A DNA stretch of 6,739 bases from Sva-07 sp031430875 (GTDB lineage Bacteria > Actinomycetota > Acidimicrobiia > Acidimicrobiales > Ilumatobacteraceae), in the NCBI GenBank assembly GCA_031430875.1, contig JANPCI010000455.1, positions 1-6,739 of the forward strand, given 5' to 3'. The position numbers and the translations under genes were made by a program. The number at the start of each line of letters is the position of its first letter. The first letter of the stretch is position 1. Below are positions 1-6,118 of the stretch, piece after piece. The notes under the pieces are model-generated. The model was given only the letters and a program-made list of their open reading frames with translations. It did no database searches and was not told the DNA's origin.

Positions 1-140
1 ACGCCGAGGGCCACACCGGCGACATCCGCTGGAACTTCGAGAAGTTCCTGATCACTCCCGACGGCGCCATCACCCGCTACTCCCCGATGACGACCCCCGA
101 CGACCCCGCCCTGGTCGCCGCCATCGAAGCCAGCCTGTAG
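1..140 (+). CDS. Glutathione peroxidase, 3' end only (duplicate of the complete gene at 6259-6738)
   Basis: Partial reading frame whose first full codon starts at base 3 and whose TAG stop is at 138-140. It encodes the last 45 residues of a thiol peroxidase, including the conserved WNFEKFL block that supplies the catalytic Trp and Asn of the glutathione peroxidase family. The segment is cut by the window edge. Because it is identical to the end of the complete gene at the other end of the window, it is best read as the same gene seen twice across a circular junction and not as a second, truncated paralogue. Confidence 0.9.
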   Translation, partial: AEGHTGDIRWNFEKFLITPDGAITRYSPMTTPDDPALVAAIEASL

Positions 141-141
141 A
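1..141. repeat. Left copy of 141-bp terminal direct repeat
   Basis: These 141 bases are identical, base for base, to the last 141 bases of the window (6599-6739). The match begins at base 1 and ends at the final base, so both limits are set by the ends of the sequence and not by divergence. This is the pattern of a circular assembly path printed with its k-mer overlap, here k=141. Removing one copy leaves a 6598-bp unit. A genuine genomic repeat falling exactly at both ends would be a large coincidence. The repeat encodes the C-terminal 45 residues and stop codon of a glutathione peroxidase. Confidence 0.95.
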
Positions 142-264
142 ACTCCGGGTTCCCTGCGAGCCTCTGCTGGAACCAACCTCTCATCGACCCGAGCGTCGTC
201 AACACCGTCTGCGCCGACCGCTGAGTCGGGACACCCAACATTGCGCAGCACCTATGGTGCACTG
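142..264. promoter_or_regulatory. Intergenic gap upstream of the SARP regulator, with possible leaderless promoter
   Basis: The gap lies between the peroxidase stop and the regulator ATG. A -10-like hexamer TATGGT sits at 253-258, only six bases before the ATG at 265. No Shine-Dalgarno sequence is visible. This spacing fits a transcript beginning at or near the start codon, a common arrangement in Actinobacteria. No convincing -35 box is seen 16-19 bp upstream. Two weak stem-loops lie in the gap: GGTTCC/GGAACC (148-153 with 169-174) and CCGAC/GTCGG (214-218 with 225-229). Neither is followed by a T-run, so a terminator for the peroxidase gene is not established. Confidence 0.4.
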
Positions 265-3200
265 ATGCGCATCGCGGTGCTGGGGCCGGTCCTGATCGAT
301 GGCCGTCCGGTGAGGTCATTGAGATCGCGACGCGTCGTCGCCGCGCTGGCCTCCGCGGCCGGGAATCAGATCTCCACCGCGCAACTGATCGATGCGCTGT
401 GGGGCGAATCCCCGCCGGCGACTGCAGCCAAGTCACTTCAGAACGTCATTGTCGAGTTGCGCCGAACTCTCGGTCCGGGCGCCATCGTCACGACCCCAGT
501 CGGATATCGGCTCGGCCTGCCCGACGACGAGGTCGACATCGCTCGATTCGAGTCGTCGCCGCCCGACGTTGCACTCGCTCTCTGGCGAGGCACGCCGCTC
601 GTCGAGCTGGATGACTGGCTACCGGCGATCGGCGTACGCGTTCGCCTCGTCGAACGCAGGGCGGCGATGCTCGAGACTCACCTGGCAGCACAGATCGACC
701 GCGGTTCGGTCGAAGACGCTGTCGGCGAGTTGCGAGATCTCGTCGCATGCGAGCCCTACCGCGAAAGCGCGTGGGAGCTACTCGTGGTCGCTCTTTACCG
801 CAGCGGACGACAGGCGGATGCACTTCGAACACTTCACGAACAGCGCCGGCTGGTACGTGATCAGCTGGGACTGGAACCGTCGCCACGACTTCGCGATCTC
901 GAGCTCGACGTACTGAACCACAATCAGTCGCTGGCGACACGCCGCACGGGTGGCCGAATTCCCAGATCGCTCGCCGCGGAACGAGACGAGCGATGGCCGC
1001 TCGCCGGCAGACATCGAGAGCTCGTCCGGTTGCACCAGGCCTGGACCGCGACGCTGGCCGGGCGCAATGATCCCGTGGCAATCGTCGGAACTGCGGGCGT
1101 CGGCAAGACACGTCTCACCGCCGAGCTCGCCACGAACGCAATCGTCGACGAGGCCGTGGTGGTTCGAGTGGCGTACAACGAAACCGATTCGTCGTACTCA
1201 TCGCTCGCAGAATCGATCCGCAGCTGGGCGCGCGACACCCATGACGAGGTCAGGCTGCCGGCGGCGCTCGGCCTCGTGGTGCCTGATCTGGTCAGGGCGC
1301 CGACGAGTCTGGCCGCCGATGACCCGACGATCATCTTCGACGCTGTCACAAGTTGGTTGTCACGAGTGGCCGAGCTCAACCCGGTGATCTTCATCCTCGA
1401 CGATGTCCACTGGGCAACCCGCGCGAATGCGACGATGATTCAGCAGGTCGTGCGCCGCCTCGCAGACGTCCGGGCGCTCGTGGTTCTGGCCGGGCGGCCC
1501 TCAGCTGCCACCCGCGAGTTGGTCACTGCGTGCCATGCCAGCGTCGTCGAACTGGGCGAGCTCGATGAACCAGCGATGCTCGTGATGTTGAACAGTGTCG
1601 TCGACGAGCCAGATGCCCGTGACGTCTGGCGGCGCTCAGGAGGCAACCCGTTCTTGGCATCGGCCGCAGCTACCCACATGGCAGAGCATGGTCTGCTCGA
1701 ATTGCCGAGCGGTACGGCGTGGTCGTTGGACCTGATGGTGAGCCAGCTCGGACCTGCGGGTGCAGAGGTGCTGACCAGCGCAGCTTTGGCAGGCGTCGAG
1801 TTCGGTCTCGAGCCGGTTGCGGCGGCGAGCGGTGTGCCGGTTGAGGAGACAGTCGCTGTGCTGAACGCCGCTGTGACAGCAGGCCTGCTCGCCGAGTGCG
1901 CTGGCGAGCGGTGGCGATTCCGCCATGATCTCGTGCGGACCTGGCAGCTCGAGCGCCTCACCGCCACCACCCGCTCGCACAACCACGCATCCGTAGCGAG
2001 CGCACTCGAACGCTTCGAACCCGAGGGTGTCGCCGCGATCGCTCACCACTACGAACTGGCCGGTCCGAATTTCGCAGCGAAGGCGCAGCAGGCCCTGATT
2101 GTCGCAGGCGACGAGGCCATGGCCGTCGGGGCCGTCGCCGATGCCCTCGACTGCTTCCGACGCGCCGGCAGCGTCGGGGCCACGTCGGCCGCTCTCGCCG
2201 TGCGCATTGCGGCTGCCCTCGCGGCATTGGCTGATCCCGGTTGGTTGCGAGCTGCGCTCGACGCGGGCACTTCAGCAAACGCGGAGGGCGACACACAGTC
2301 GTTGATCAGCGCGGCCCTCGTCACTCCGCAGTGGACCGACGGCACCGGTGGGCTGGACATCCACCCAGCGCGGGTCGATCTGATCCGGCGCGCTCTCGCC
2401 GTGTCATGCCGACCGATCGACGACGCGCTGCTCCTCGCCGCGCTGGCCGACGAACATCGCTTCGATCCCGATGGTCAGTCTCGGGCCGAGATCTGCCGAT
2501 CGTCAATCGATCGATTGGACAGCGCGCTTGCCGATCGCGATGCGATATCCGACGGCGCCGTCGCTCGCGTGCTGTCGACTGTTGCCGAATCCTACGGGCC
2601 GGCCCACGTGGCGGAACGACATGTCCTCGTACAACGGTTGCAGGTTCTGGCCGAGCACTCCGACGATCCTTCGATCCGGAGCCGGGCGAGCTGGGCCGAA
2701 GTGTCGATGGCAATCCAGCAAGCCGACCGCCCGCTCGCCGAGCGCTCGATCGAGCGACTCGAGGCACTGGTTCGCGACGAGCACACCGAGGCCCGCCAAT
2801 GGAGTCTCACCATGCTGCAAGGCACGATCGCTGTCGCCGATGGCCGATTCGCGGAGGGTGAGCGGTTACTCAACGAGAGCCTCCAGGTCGGGCTCACCGC
2901 AGGGAAACCCGACGCACTGATGCTCTACGGGGTCTGTCTGATGACGTTGCGCATCATGCAAGACCGCGTGGCGGAGTTGATGGCGTTGCTGGAGCCATCC
3001 TTTGACACGCCGGCCGGACGTTCGATTGCACCGATGATGCATGCGTTGCTCGGTGACGAAGCTCGAGCATCCGAGCTCCTCGACCGGTTCATCGCTGAGG
3101 GTGGGGTCGGGATGATCGGCGACCGGGCCGTGTCGATGGCCCTCTTGCGCTGCTGGTCGAGCGCCGCCTTCTATGCCGACCACGTTCCTGCAGCGGAACA

Positions 3201-3582
3201 GCTGTACTGGGAAATCGCCCCATTGGCTGGATACCTCGGCCATGAGGGCCCGGTGACGGCAGCGGCCGACGAGTATCTCGGAATGCTGGCGATGACGATC
3301 GGCCGTTGGGATGAGGCCGAACGATGGCTGCTCAGCGCCGAGACGCTCGCCGAACGCTTCGGGGCCCGCCTACTCGTGCTCTCCGCCCGCTACTACCAAC
3401 TGGAACTTCGCGCTCGCCGAACAGATCGCCCGGCAGGCACGGCCGAGCTGAACCGGGCCTTCGCCGAGATCGAACGGGAACTCGAGGAAATGGGGGCACT
3501 GCTCATTGTGCGGCGCCGAGAACGACGCGAAGCTCGATCGTCCATTGCCTCAGCCGGACACGGCGGCGTCCAGCCGGTCTGA
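265..3582 (+). CDS. SARP-type (OmpR-like HTH + BTAD) transcriptional regulator with AAA/STAND ATPase and TPR-like C-terminus
   Basis: A 1105-residue regulator with the AfsR-like layout. Residues 1-90 form an OmpR-type winged helix: it begins MRIAVLGP, has LIDALWG, and ends VGYRLGL. Residues about 91-220 form a bacterial transcriptional activation domain, starting DEVDIARF and ending in the typical LGLEPSPRLRDLE block. An ATPase module follows, with Walker A GTAGVGKT at residues 275-282 and Walker B VIFILDDVHWA at 374-384. The rest, roughly 590-1105, is Ala/Leu-rich helical sequence resembling TPR repeats. There is no C-terminal LuxR HTH. In this family the N-terminus binds direct repeats and recruits RNA polymerase, and the ATPase/TPR part senses an unknown signal; that role is inferred from family. 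I chose ATG 265 over TTG 241 because family members start at this motif and because of the -10 box just upstream. The target genes are unknown, and no biosynthetic cluster is adjacent. Its 3' end overlaps the convergent lipoprotein gene. Confidence 0.9.
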   Translation: MRIAVLGPVLIDGRPVRSLRSRRVVAALASAAGNQISTAQLIDALWGESPPATAAKSLQNVIVELRRTLGPGAIVTTPVGYRLGLPDDEVDIARFESSPPDVALALWRGTPLVELDDWLPAIGVRVRLVERRAAMLETHLAAQIDRGSVEDAVGELRDLVACEPYRESAWELLVVALYRSGRQADALRTLHEQRRLVRDQLGLEPSPRLRDLELDVLNHNQSLATRRTGGRIPRSLAAERDERWPLAGRHRELVRLHQAWTATLAGRNDPVAIVGTAGVGKTRLTAELATNAIVDEAVVVRVAYNETDSSYSSLAESIRSWARDTHDEVRLPAALGLVVPDLVRAPTSLAADDPTIIFDAVTSWLSRVAELNPVIFILDDVHWATRANATMIQQVVRRLADVRALVVLAGRPSAATRELVTACHASVVELGELDEPAMLVMLNSVVDEPDARDVWRRSGGNPFLASAAATHMAEHGLLELPSGTAWSLDLMVSQLGPAGAEVLTSAALAGVEFGLEPVAAASGVPVEETVAVLNAAVTAGLLAECAGERWRFRHDLVRTWQLERLTATTRSHNHASVASALERFEPEGVAAIAHHYELAGPNFAAKAQQALIVAGDEAMAVGAVADALDCFRRAGSVGATSAALAVRIAAALAALADPGWLRAALDAGTSANAEGDTQSLISAALVTPQWTDGTGGLDIHPARVDLIRRALAVSCRPIDDALLLAALADEHRFDPDGQSRAEICRSSIDRLDSALADRDAISDGAVARVLSTVAESYGPAHVAERHVLVQRLQVLAEHSDDPSIRSRASWAEVSMAIQQADRPLAERSIERLEALVRDEHTEARQWSLTMLQGTIAVADGRFAEGERLLNESLQVGLTAGKPDALMLYGVCLMTLRIMQDRVAELMALLEPSFDTPAGRSIAPMMHALLGDEARASELLDRFIAEGGVGMIGDRAVSMALLRCWSSAAFYADHVPAAEQLYWEIAPLAGYLGHEGPVTAAADEYLGMLAMTIGRWDEAERWLLSAETLAERFGARLLVLSARYYQLELRARRTDRPAGTAELNRAFAEIERELEEMGALLIVRRRERREARSSIASAGHGGVQPV

Positions 3583-4332
3583 CAGGTCGCTTGCGATCGC
3601 CACGACCTCGGCGTCATCAACGACCCCAGACAGGCTGGCGGAGACGACGAGCGGTCCTGCGCTGAGGAAGATCAGGTCGTTACGCATGGAGACTCCGAAG
3701 CTGGGAATGCTCAAGTCGGTACGCAACCAACGCGATGTCTGTCCGTCTCGGGCGGGAAGGCTCCCCTCACCCTGCGAGCTGAGGGCGAAGTCGGGTGGGA
3801 GGATCGGGAGCGCGCCTTTGCTGACCTTGACGGCGCAGGCCGTGTACGCAGCTCCATCGGCAAGCGCGGCGAGAGCAGCCGTGGCCTCCTCCTCACCGAC
3901 GCCCCCGACATCGACAAGGCGCACCTCCAGCGGTGTTGCCCCGACGTACGACGCTTCGCTGTGCGCCGCCGTCTTTTGGATGATCGCCTCGAACGGTGCG
4001 CAGGTCGGATCGTCCTTGACGAACTCCCACTCGTCGATCGGTTCGCCCCCCTCAGCTGGCATCACAGTGAAGGAGCCCAGCATCTCGGGGAACTCAAAGG
4101 CGGAAACTGCAGTTGCAGGGTCGATGGTGTCGATGGTGGTTGTGGCGGGAGTCGACGTTGTGGTCGGGGGTGAAGTCACGGTCGTGGTCGAGATCGAACT
4201 CTCGACCGTCACGGTGGTTGTCAGCACCGCGCTCTCGGGAGTCGCCGACTGAGTCGATGCACTGTCGCTGCCACATCCAGCGACCAGAACGGCCAACAAC
4301 ACCAATGCAACGAACGGCACTCTTCGGTCCAT
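3550..4332 (-). CDS. Secreted lipoprotein with Thr/Ser-rich linker and two-cysteine C-terminal domain, function unknown
   Basis: A 260-residue protein. A short basic start (MDRR), a hydrophobic stretch (residues 5-19) and a lipobox LVAGC with the lipidated cysteine at 20 mark a type II signal peptide, so the mature protein should be anchored outside the cytoplasmic membrane. Residues about 24-75 are a low-complexity Thr/Ser/Val/Pro spacer. Residues about 76-260 look globular, with two cysteines, C111 in DPTCAPF and C166 in YTACAVKV, that could form a disulfide. The pattern of a Cys, a YVG motif, an Ala-rich helix and a second Cys recalls the extracellular PknH_C-type sensor domains of mycobacterial lipoproteins and kinases. 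That similarity is by eye only. ATG 4332 is preferred over ATG 4359 because GGAGG lies just upstream at 4341-4337 and the signal peptide then begins properly. The gene converges on the SARP regulator with a 33-bp overlap of the two 3' ends. Confidence 0.85.
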   Translation of the reverse strand: MDRRVPFVALVLLAVLVAGCGSDSASTQSATPESAVLTTTVTVESSISTTTVTSPPTTTSTPATTTIDTIDPATAVSAFEFPEMLGSFTVMPAEGGEPIDEWEFVKDDPTCAPFEAIIQKTAAHSEASYVGATPLEVRLVDVGGVGEEEATAALAALADGAAYTACAVKVSKGALPILPPDFALSSQGEGSLPARDGQTSRWLRTDLSIPSFGVSMRNDLIFLSAGPLVVSASLSGVVDDAEVVAIASDLSDRLDAAVSG

Positions 4333-4336
4333 GATT

Positions 4337-4341
4337 CCTCC
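4337..4341 (-). promoter_or_regulatory. Ribosome binding site of the lipoprotein gene
   Basis: On the minus strand GGAGG ends four bases before the ATG at 4332. It decides the start, since the upstream in-frame ATG at 4359 has no comparable site and would put nine extra polar residues before the signal peptide. Confidence 0.7.
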
Positions 4342-4373
4342 ACTTGTCGGTTGCCGCAAGGTTTACCGAAGGC

Positions 4374-4392
4374 CAGTAACGCAGCGGTAACG
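4374..4392 (-). promoter_or_regulatory. Direct repeat at 11-bp pitch upstream of the lipoprotein gene, candidate activator site
   Basis: On the minus strand the octamer CGTTACCG (4392-4385) is followed 11 bp later by CGTTACTG (4381-4374), with one mismatch. The second copy ends eight bases before a possible -10 sequence TAAACC (4365-4360). OmpR-type winged-helix regulators, including SARPs and PhoB/PhoP proteins, bind direct repeats with 11-bp spacing placed at the -35 position. The geometry fits such an activator. The SARP protein encoded next door is an obvious candidate, but that pairing is inference. Confidence 0.4.
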
Positions 4393-4579
4393 AGTTGACA
4401 TGACACCGTGAAGTCGAAGGTGTGGTGGCGAGGCACGATTCGATTGGCTTCACCGGAGCCCGTCCGGACTTGTCGAGCCCCGCGATCAACGTCAGGCGAT
4501 GGCAATGATTCGTGCAACGACCACCAGTGGAAGTCGATCCCGAACCTGACGGCACCGTGAGATCCGCCGGGCAAAGGAG

Positions 4580-5125
4580 TCAGCTGGTTCGAACGGCCCA
4601 GATCCTTCGGGCAGCGCGGTCGGCAACGGGGGGGCCGGCCAGCTGGCGCAGCAAGAGGAGACCGTCAAGCACGGCAATCGCGGCCTCCGCCTCGGAGCGC
4701 CGCCGTGCCGGCGTGCCGCGAATGAACGCGGCGGCCCACTCGATCCAGGCTTCGACCAGTTGCGGGACGAGGGTCCGGAAGGGTTCGCGGCCGGTGGCGG
4801 CGAGACCCCCTGCTTCGAAGAAGAGGGCGAACACCGGATCCGCCTCGGGTCGAGCGAGGATCGGCCAGGCCGTACGAAGCAGCTCGATATGGTCCGCGGC
4901 GGGCGTGGTGAAGGTCGGGGCCAGTGTCGCTTGGAGCTCGACGCCCATGGCGTAGAGCACCTCGCCGATCAGATCGTCTTTCGTTGGGAAGTAGTAGACG
5001 ACGATCCGGTCGCTGATGCCGAGCCGTTTGGCGACGCGTCCAAAGGTGAGCTGGCTCAGCCCGTCGTCGAACGCTGCTGCCAGCGCCCCCCCGAGGATGT
5101 CCGCCTTGGTGTGCTTGTAACCCAT
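4580..5125 (-). CDS. TetR/AcrR-family transcriptional repressor
   Basis: A 181-residue one-component regulator, slightly shorter than the usual 190-210. The N-terminal helix-turn-helix is clear at residues about 26-45 (LTFGRVAKRLGISDRIVVYY), followed by the family signature YYFPTKDDLI at 44-53, where helix 4 begins. The remainder, about 55-181, is helical and hydrophobic as expected for a ligand-binding and dimerisation domain. Its ligand cannot be read from sequence. The gene is divergent from the alpha/beta hydrolase, and a 40-bp palindromic element lies in the 73-bp space between tetR and the leader ORF. This is the standard arrangement for a local repressor controlling both its own gene and the neighbouring enzyme. 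No good Shine-Dalgarno sequence precedes its ATG. Confidence 0.93.
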   Translation of the reverse strand: MGYKHTKADILGGALAAAFDDGLSQLTFGRVAKRLGISDRIVVYYFPTKDDLIGEVLYAMGVELQATLAPTFTTPAADHIELLRTAWPILARPEADPVFALFFEAGGLAATGREPFRTLVPQLVEAWIEWAAAFIRGTPARRRSEAEAAIAVLDGLLLLRQLAGPPVADRAARRIWAVRTS

Positions 5126-5131
5126 CGGGAC

Positions 5132-5160
5132 TTGATCGTAGTGGTCACTGCGACTATGGT
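5132..5160 (+). promoter_or_regulatory. Sigma-70-like promoter for the leader ORF and hydrolase
   Basis: TTGATC (5132-5137) and TATGGT (5155-5160) are separated by 17 bp, the optimal spacing for a housekeeping promoter. The operator arms lie in the spacer and just past the -10 box. Transcription would start near 5167, giving a leader of about 32 bases before ATG 5199. A weaker divergent promoter for tetR may overlap it on the other strand, with TTTGTA at 5180-5175 and CATAGT at 5158-5153. Confidence 0.55.
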
Positions 5161-5177
5161 TTCGCAGCGATCACTAC
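5138..5177. promoter_or_regulatory. 40-bp imperfect palindrome, probable TetR operator
   Basis: Two 16-base arms, 5138-5153 and 5162-5177, are inverted copies matching at 14 of 16 positions around an 8-base centre. The shared unit is TAGTGrTCrCTGCGA. The element lies over the promoter spacer and the start region of both divergent genes, so a bound TetR dimer, or a pair of dimers, would block both. The assignment rests on position and symmetry. Confidence 0.7.
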
Positions 5178-5186
5178 AAACTCCCT

Positions 5187-5191
5187 GGAGG
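5187..5191 (+). promoter_or_regulatory. Strong Shine-Dalgarno site of the 14-codon leader ORF
   Basis: GGAGG lies seven bases before ATG 5199, the best ribosome binding site seen on the plus strand. It serves the small ORF at 5199-5243, not the hydrolase ATG at 5240, which has no comparable site of its own. Confidence 0.7.
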
Positions 5192-5198
5192 TGCCACG

Positions 5199-5243
5199 AT
5201 GACCGAGCATGTTGCAGGACCGACCGATGCGGGTGCGGCATGA
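5199..5243 (+). CDS. 14-residue leader peptide ORF, translationally coupled to the hydrolase
   Basis: A short frame, MTEHVAGPTDAGAA, starts at ATG 5199 seven bases after GGAGG and ends at TGA 5241-5243. Its stop overlaps the hydrolase start in an ATGA junction (5240-5243). The hydrolase lacks a good binding site, so ribosomes that finish the small ORF may restart on the hydrolase. The peptide has no recognisable motif, no codon run suggesting attenuation and no membrane segment. It could instead be the relic of an older N-terminus separated by a frameshift. The hydrolase fold does not need these residues. Whether the peptide itself has a role is unknown. Confidence 0.5.
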   Translation: MTEHVAGPTDAGAA

Positions 5244-6118
5244 GCATCACCACTGCAGCCGCATCCGACCTGTTTCGGCACGAACCAGATCGATTCCTCG
5301 ACGTCGGCGCCGGCGAGGTCGCATACCGCCGCGTGGGCACCGGGCCCGACGTGCTGTTCGTCCACGGGTGGCCGGTCAGCGGCGCGACCTTCCGCACCCT
5401 GCTCCCCCACCTGAGCGACCACGTCACCTGCCACCTCATCGACCTCCCCGGTGCAGGCCGCAGCCGTTTCACGGCCGACACCACGCTGACGATCGAGAAC
5501 CACATCCGCAGCGTTCGACGTGTCGTCGACCTCCTCGAACTGGACAGTGTCGCCGTGGTCGGACACGACAGTGGCGGGATGATCGCACGCCACGCCATGG
5601 CCGGCGACGCACGGCTGCGCGCCCTCGGGCTGATCGACACCGAGCAGTCGACCGGCCTCAGTTGGAAGTTCAAGTCGTTCATCGCCACGCGGCGCATTCC
5701 CGGAGTCGGCGCAGGGTTGGGTTGGCTCGCCGGACAGCCACGGATTCGGCGCAACCGGCTGGCGCTCGGCGACGCATTTGCCGACCGATCGCTGCTCGAC
5801 GGCGAGTTCGACGAGTTCTTCCTGCGGCCGCTGCACCAGTCCCACGCGCATCGGGACGCAGCCGTTCGCCTGTTCCGAAGCTTCGACTATCAGCACATAC
5901 GTGATCTGGCCGAGCTGCACCGACGGATCGATGTCCCCGTCCAACTGGTCTGGGGCGAACAGGACCGCTTCTTTCCCGTCAAGTGGGCTCGCGAGATGGT
6001 CGCTGACTTCCCTGACGCCCGTCTGGAAGTCATCGCCGACGCCGGGCTGTTCGCCCACGAAGAGCGACCAGCCGAAGTCGCCCAGGCACTCCTTCCGGTG
6101 TTGACCACAACGCACTGA
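5240..6118 (+). CDS. Alpha/beta-fold hydrolase with Asp nucleophile elbow (epoxide hydrolase/dehalogenase-like)
   Basis: A 292-residue cytoplasmic enzyme with no signal peptide. Visible landmarks are the oxyanion-hole HGWP at residues 42-45, DLPGAGRS at 68-75, the nucleophile elbow VGHDSGG with Asp110, and the strand LVWGEQDRFFP with the probable acid Asp242. GHD in place of GHS places it near the epoxide hydrolase and haloalkane dehalogenase branch, where aspartate attacks the substrate to form an ester. The halide-binding Trp that follows the nucleophile in haloalkane dehalogenases is Ser111 here, so true dehalogenase activity is doubtful. The expected catalytic histidine is also displaced: the C-terminal motif reads DAGLFAHEERP, with Leu270 at the usual His position and His273 three residues later. 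Substrate is unknown. ATG 5240 is chosen because the N-terminus then matches the usual fold start and overlaps the leader ORF. The long upstream open frame is antisense to tetR. The divergent TetR probably represses it. Confidence 0.88.
   Translation: MSITTAAASDLFRHEPDRFLDVGAGEVAYRRVGTGPDVLFVHGWPVSGATFRTLLPHLSDHVTCHLIDLPGAGRSRFTADTTLTIENHIRSVRRVVDLLELDSVAVVGHDSGGMIARHAMAGDARLRALGLIDTEQSTGLSWKFKSFIATRRIPGVGAGLGWLAGQPRIRRNRLALGDAFADRSLLDGEFDEFFLRPLHQSHAHRDAAVRLFRSFDYQHIRDLAELHRRIDVPVQLVWGEQDRFFPVKWAREMVADFPDARLEVIADAGLFAHEERPAEVAQALLPVLTTTH

Larger units (their letters stand above)
4333..4579. promoter_or_regulatory. 247-bp gap between tetR and the lipoprotein gene: lipoprotein promoter region, otherwise empty
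   Basis: The lipoprotein-proximal half holds a direct repeat (4374-4392) and a possible -10 sequence TAAACC (minus strand, 4365-4360). Further in, a small hairpin CCGGA/TCCGG with a five-base loop (4453-4457 with 4463-4467) lies about 110 bases downstream of the tetR stop. It has no T-run, so it is only a weak terminator candidate. A perfect TTGACA occurs on the plus strand at 4395-4400 but has no matching -10 box and no gene downstream. Nothing else coding or structured was recognised between 4468 and 4579. Confidence 0.5.

Noticed and set aside
1..140. A second, truncated paralogue of the peroxidase gene
   Set aside because: The identity is perfect and limited exactly by the window ends, so it is the same gene seen across a circular or tandem junction.
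2504..2517. 14-bp perfect palindrome CAATCGATCGATTG
   Set aside because: It lies inside the SARP coding region and arises from Asp/Arg/Ile codons rich in ATCGAT. There is no sign of a regulatory role.
3593..3600. GCGATCGC octamer (also at 2035-2042), as in cyanobacterial HIP1
   Set aside because: Only two copies were noticed, both in coding DNA of a GC-rich genome where CGATCG is common. Nothing suggests a HIP1-like system.
4110..4240. Tandem-looking GTGGT/GTCG-rich tract
   Set aside because: It is the coding sequence of the Thr/Val/Ser linker of the lipoprotein, with irregular units. It is neither a satellite nor a CRISPR-like array.
3506..4252. Plus-strand open frame of 248 codons antisense to the lipoprotein gene
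   Set aside because: The opposite strand has a ribosome site, lipobox and coherent protein. The antisense product is low-complexity Ser/Val-rich and has no good start.
4395..4400. Perfect TTGACA -35 hexamer on the plus strand
   Set aside because: No -10-like box follows at 16-18 bp and no plus-strand gene lies downstream.
4760..5239. In-frame N-terminal extension of the hydrolase
   Set aside because: It would be translated antisense to tetR and across the promoter/operator. Its residues do not fit the hydrolase family.
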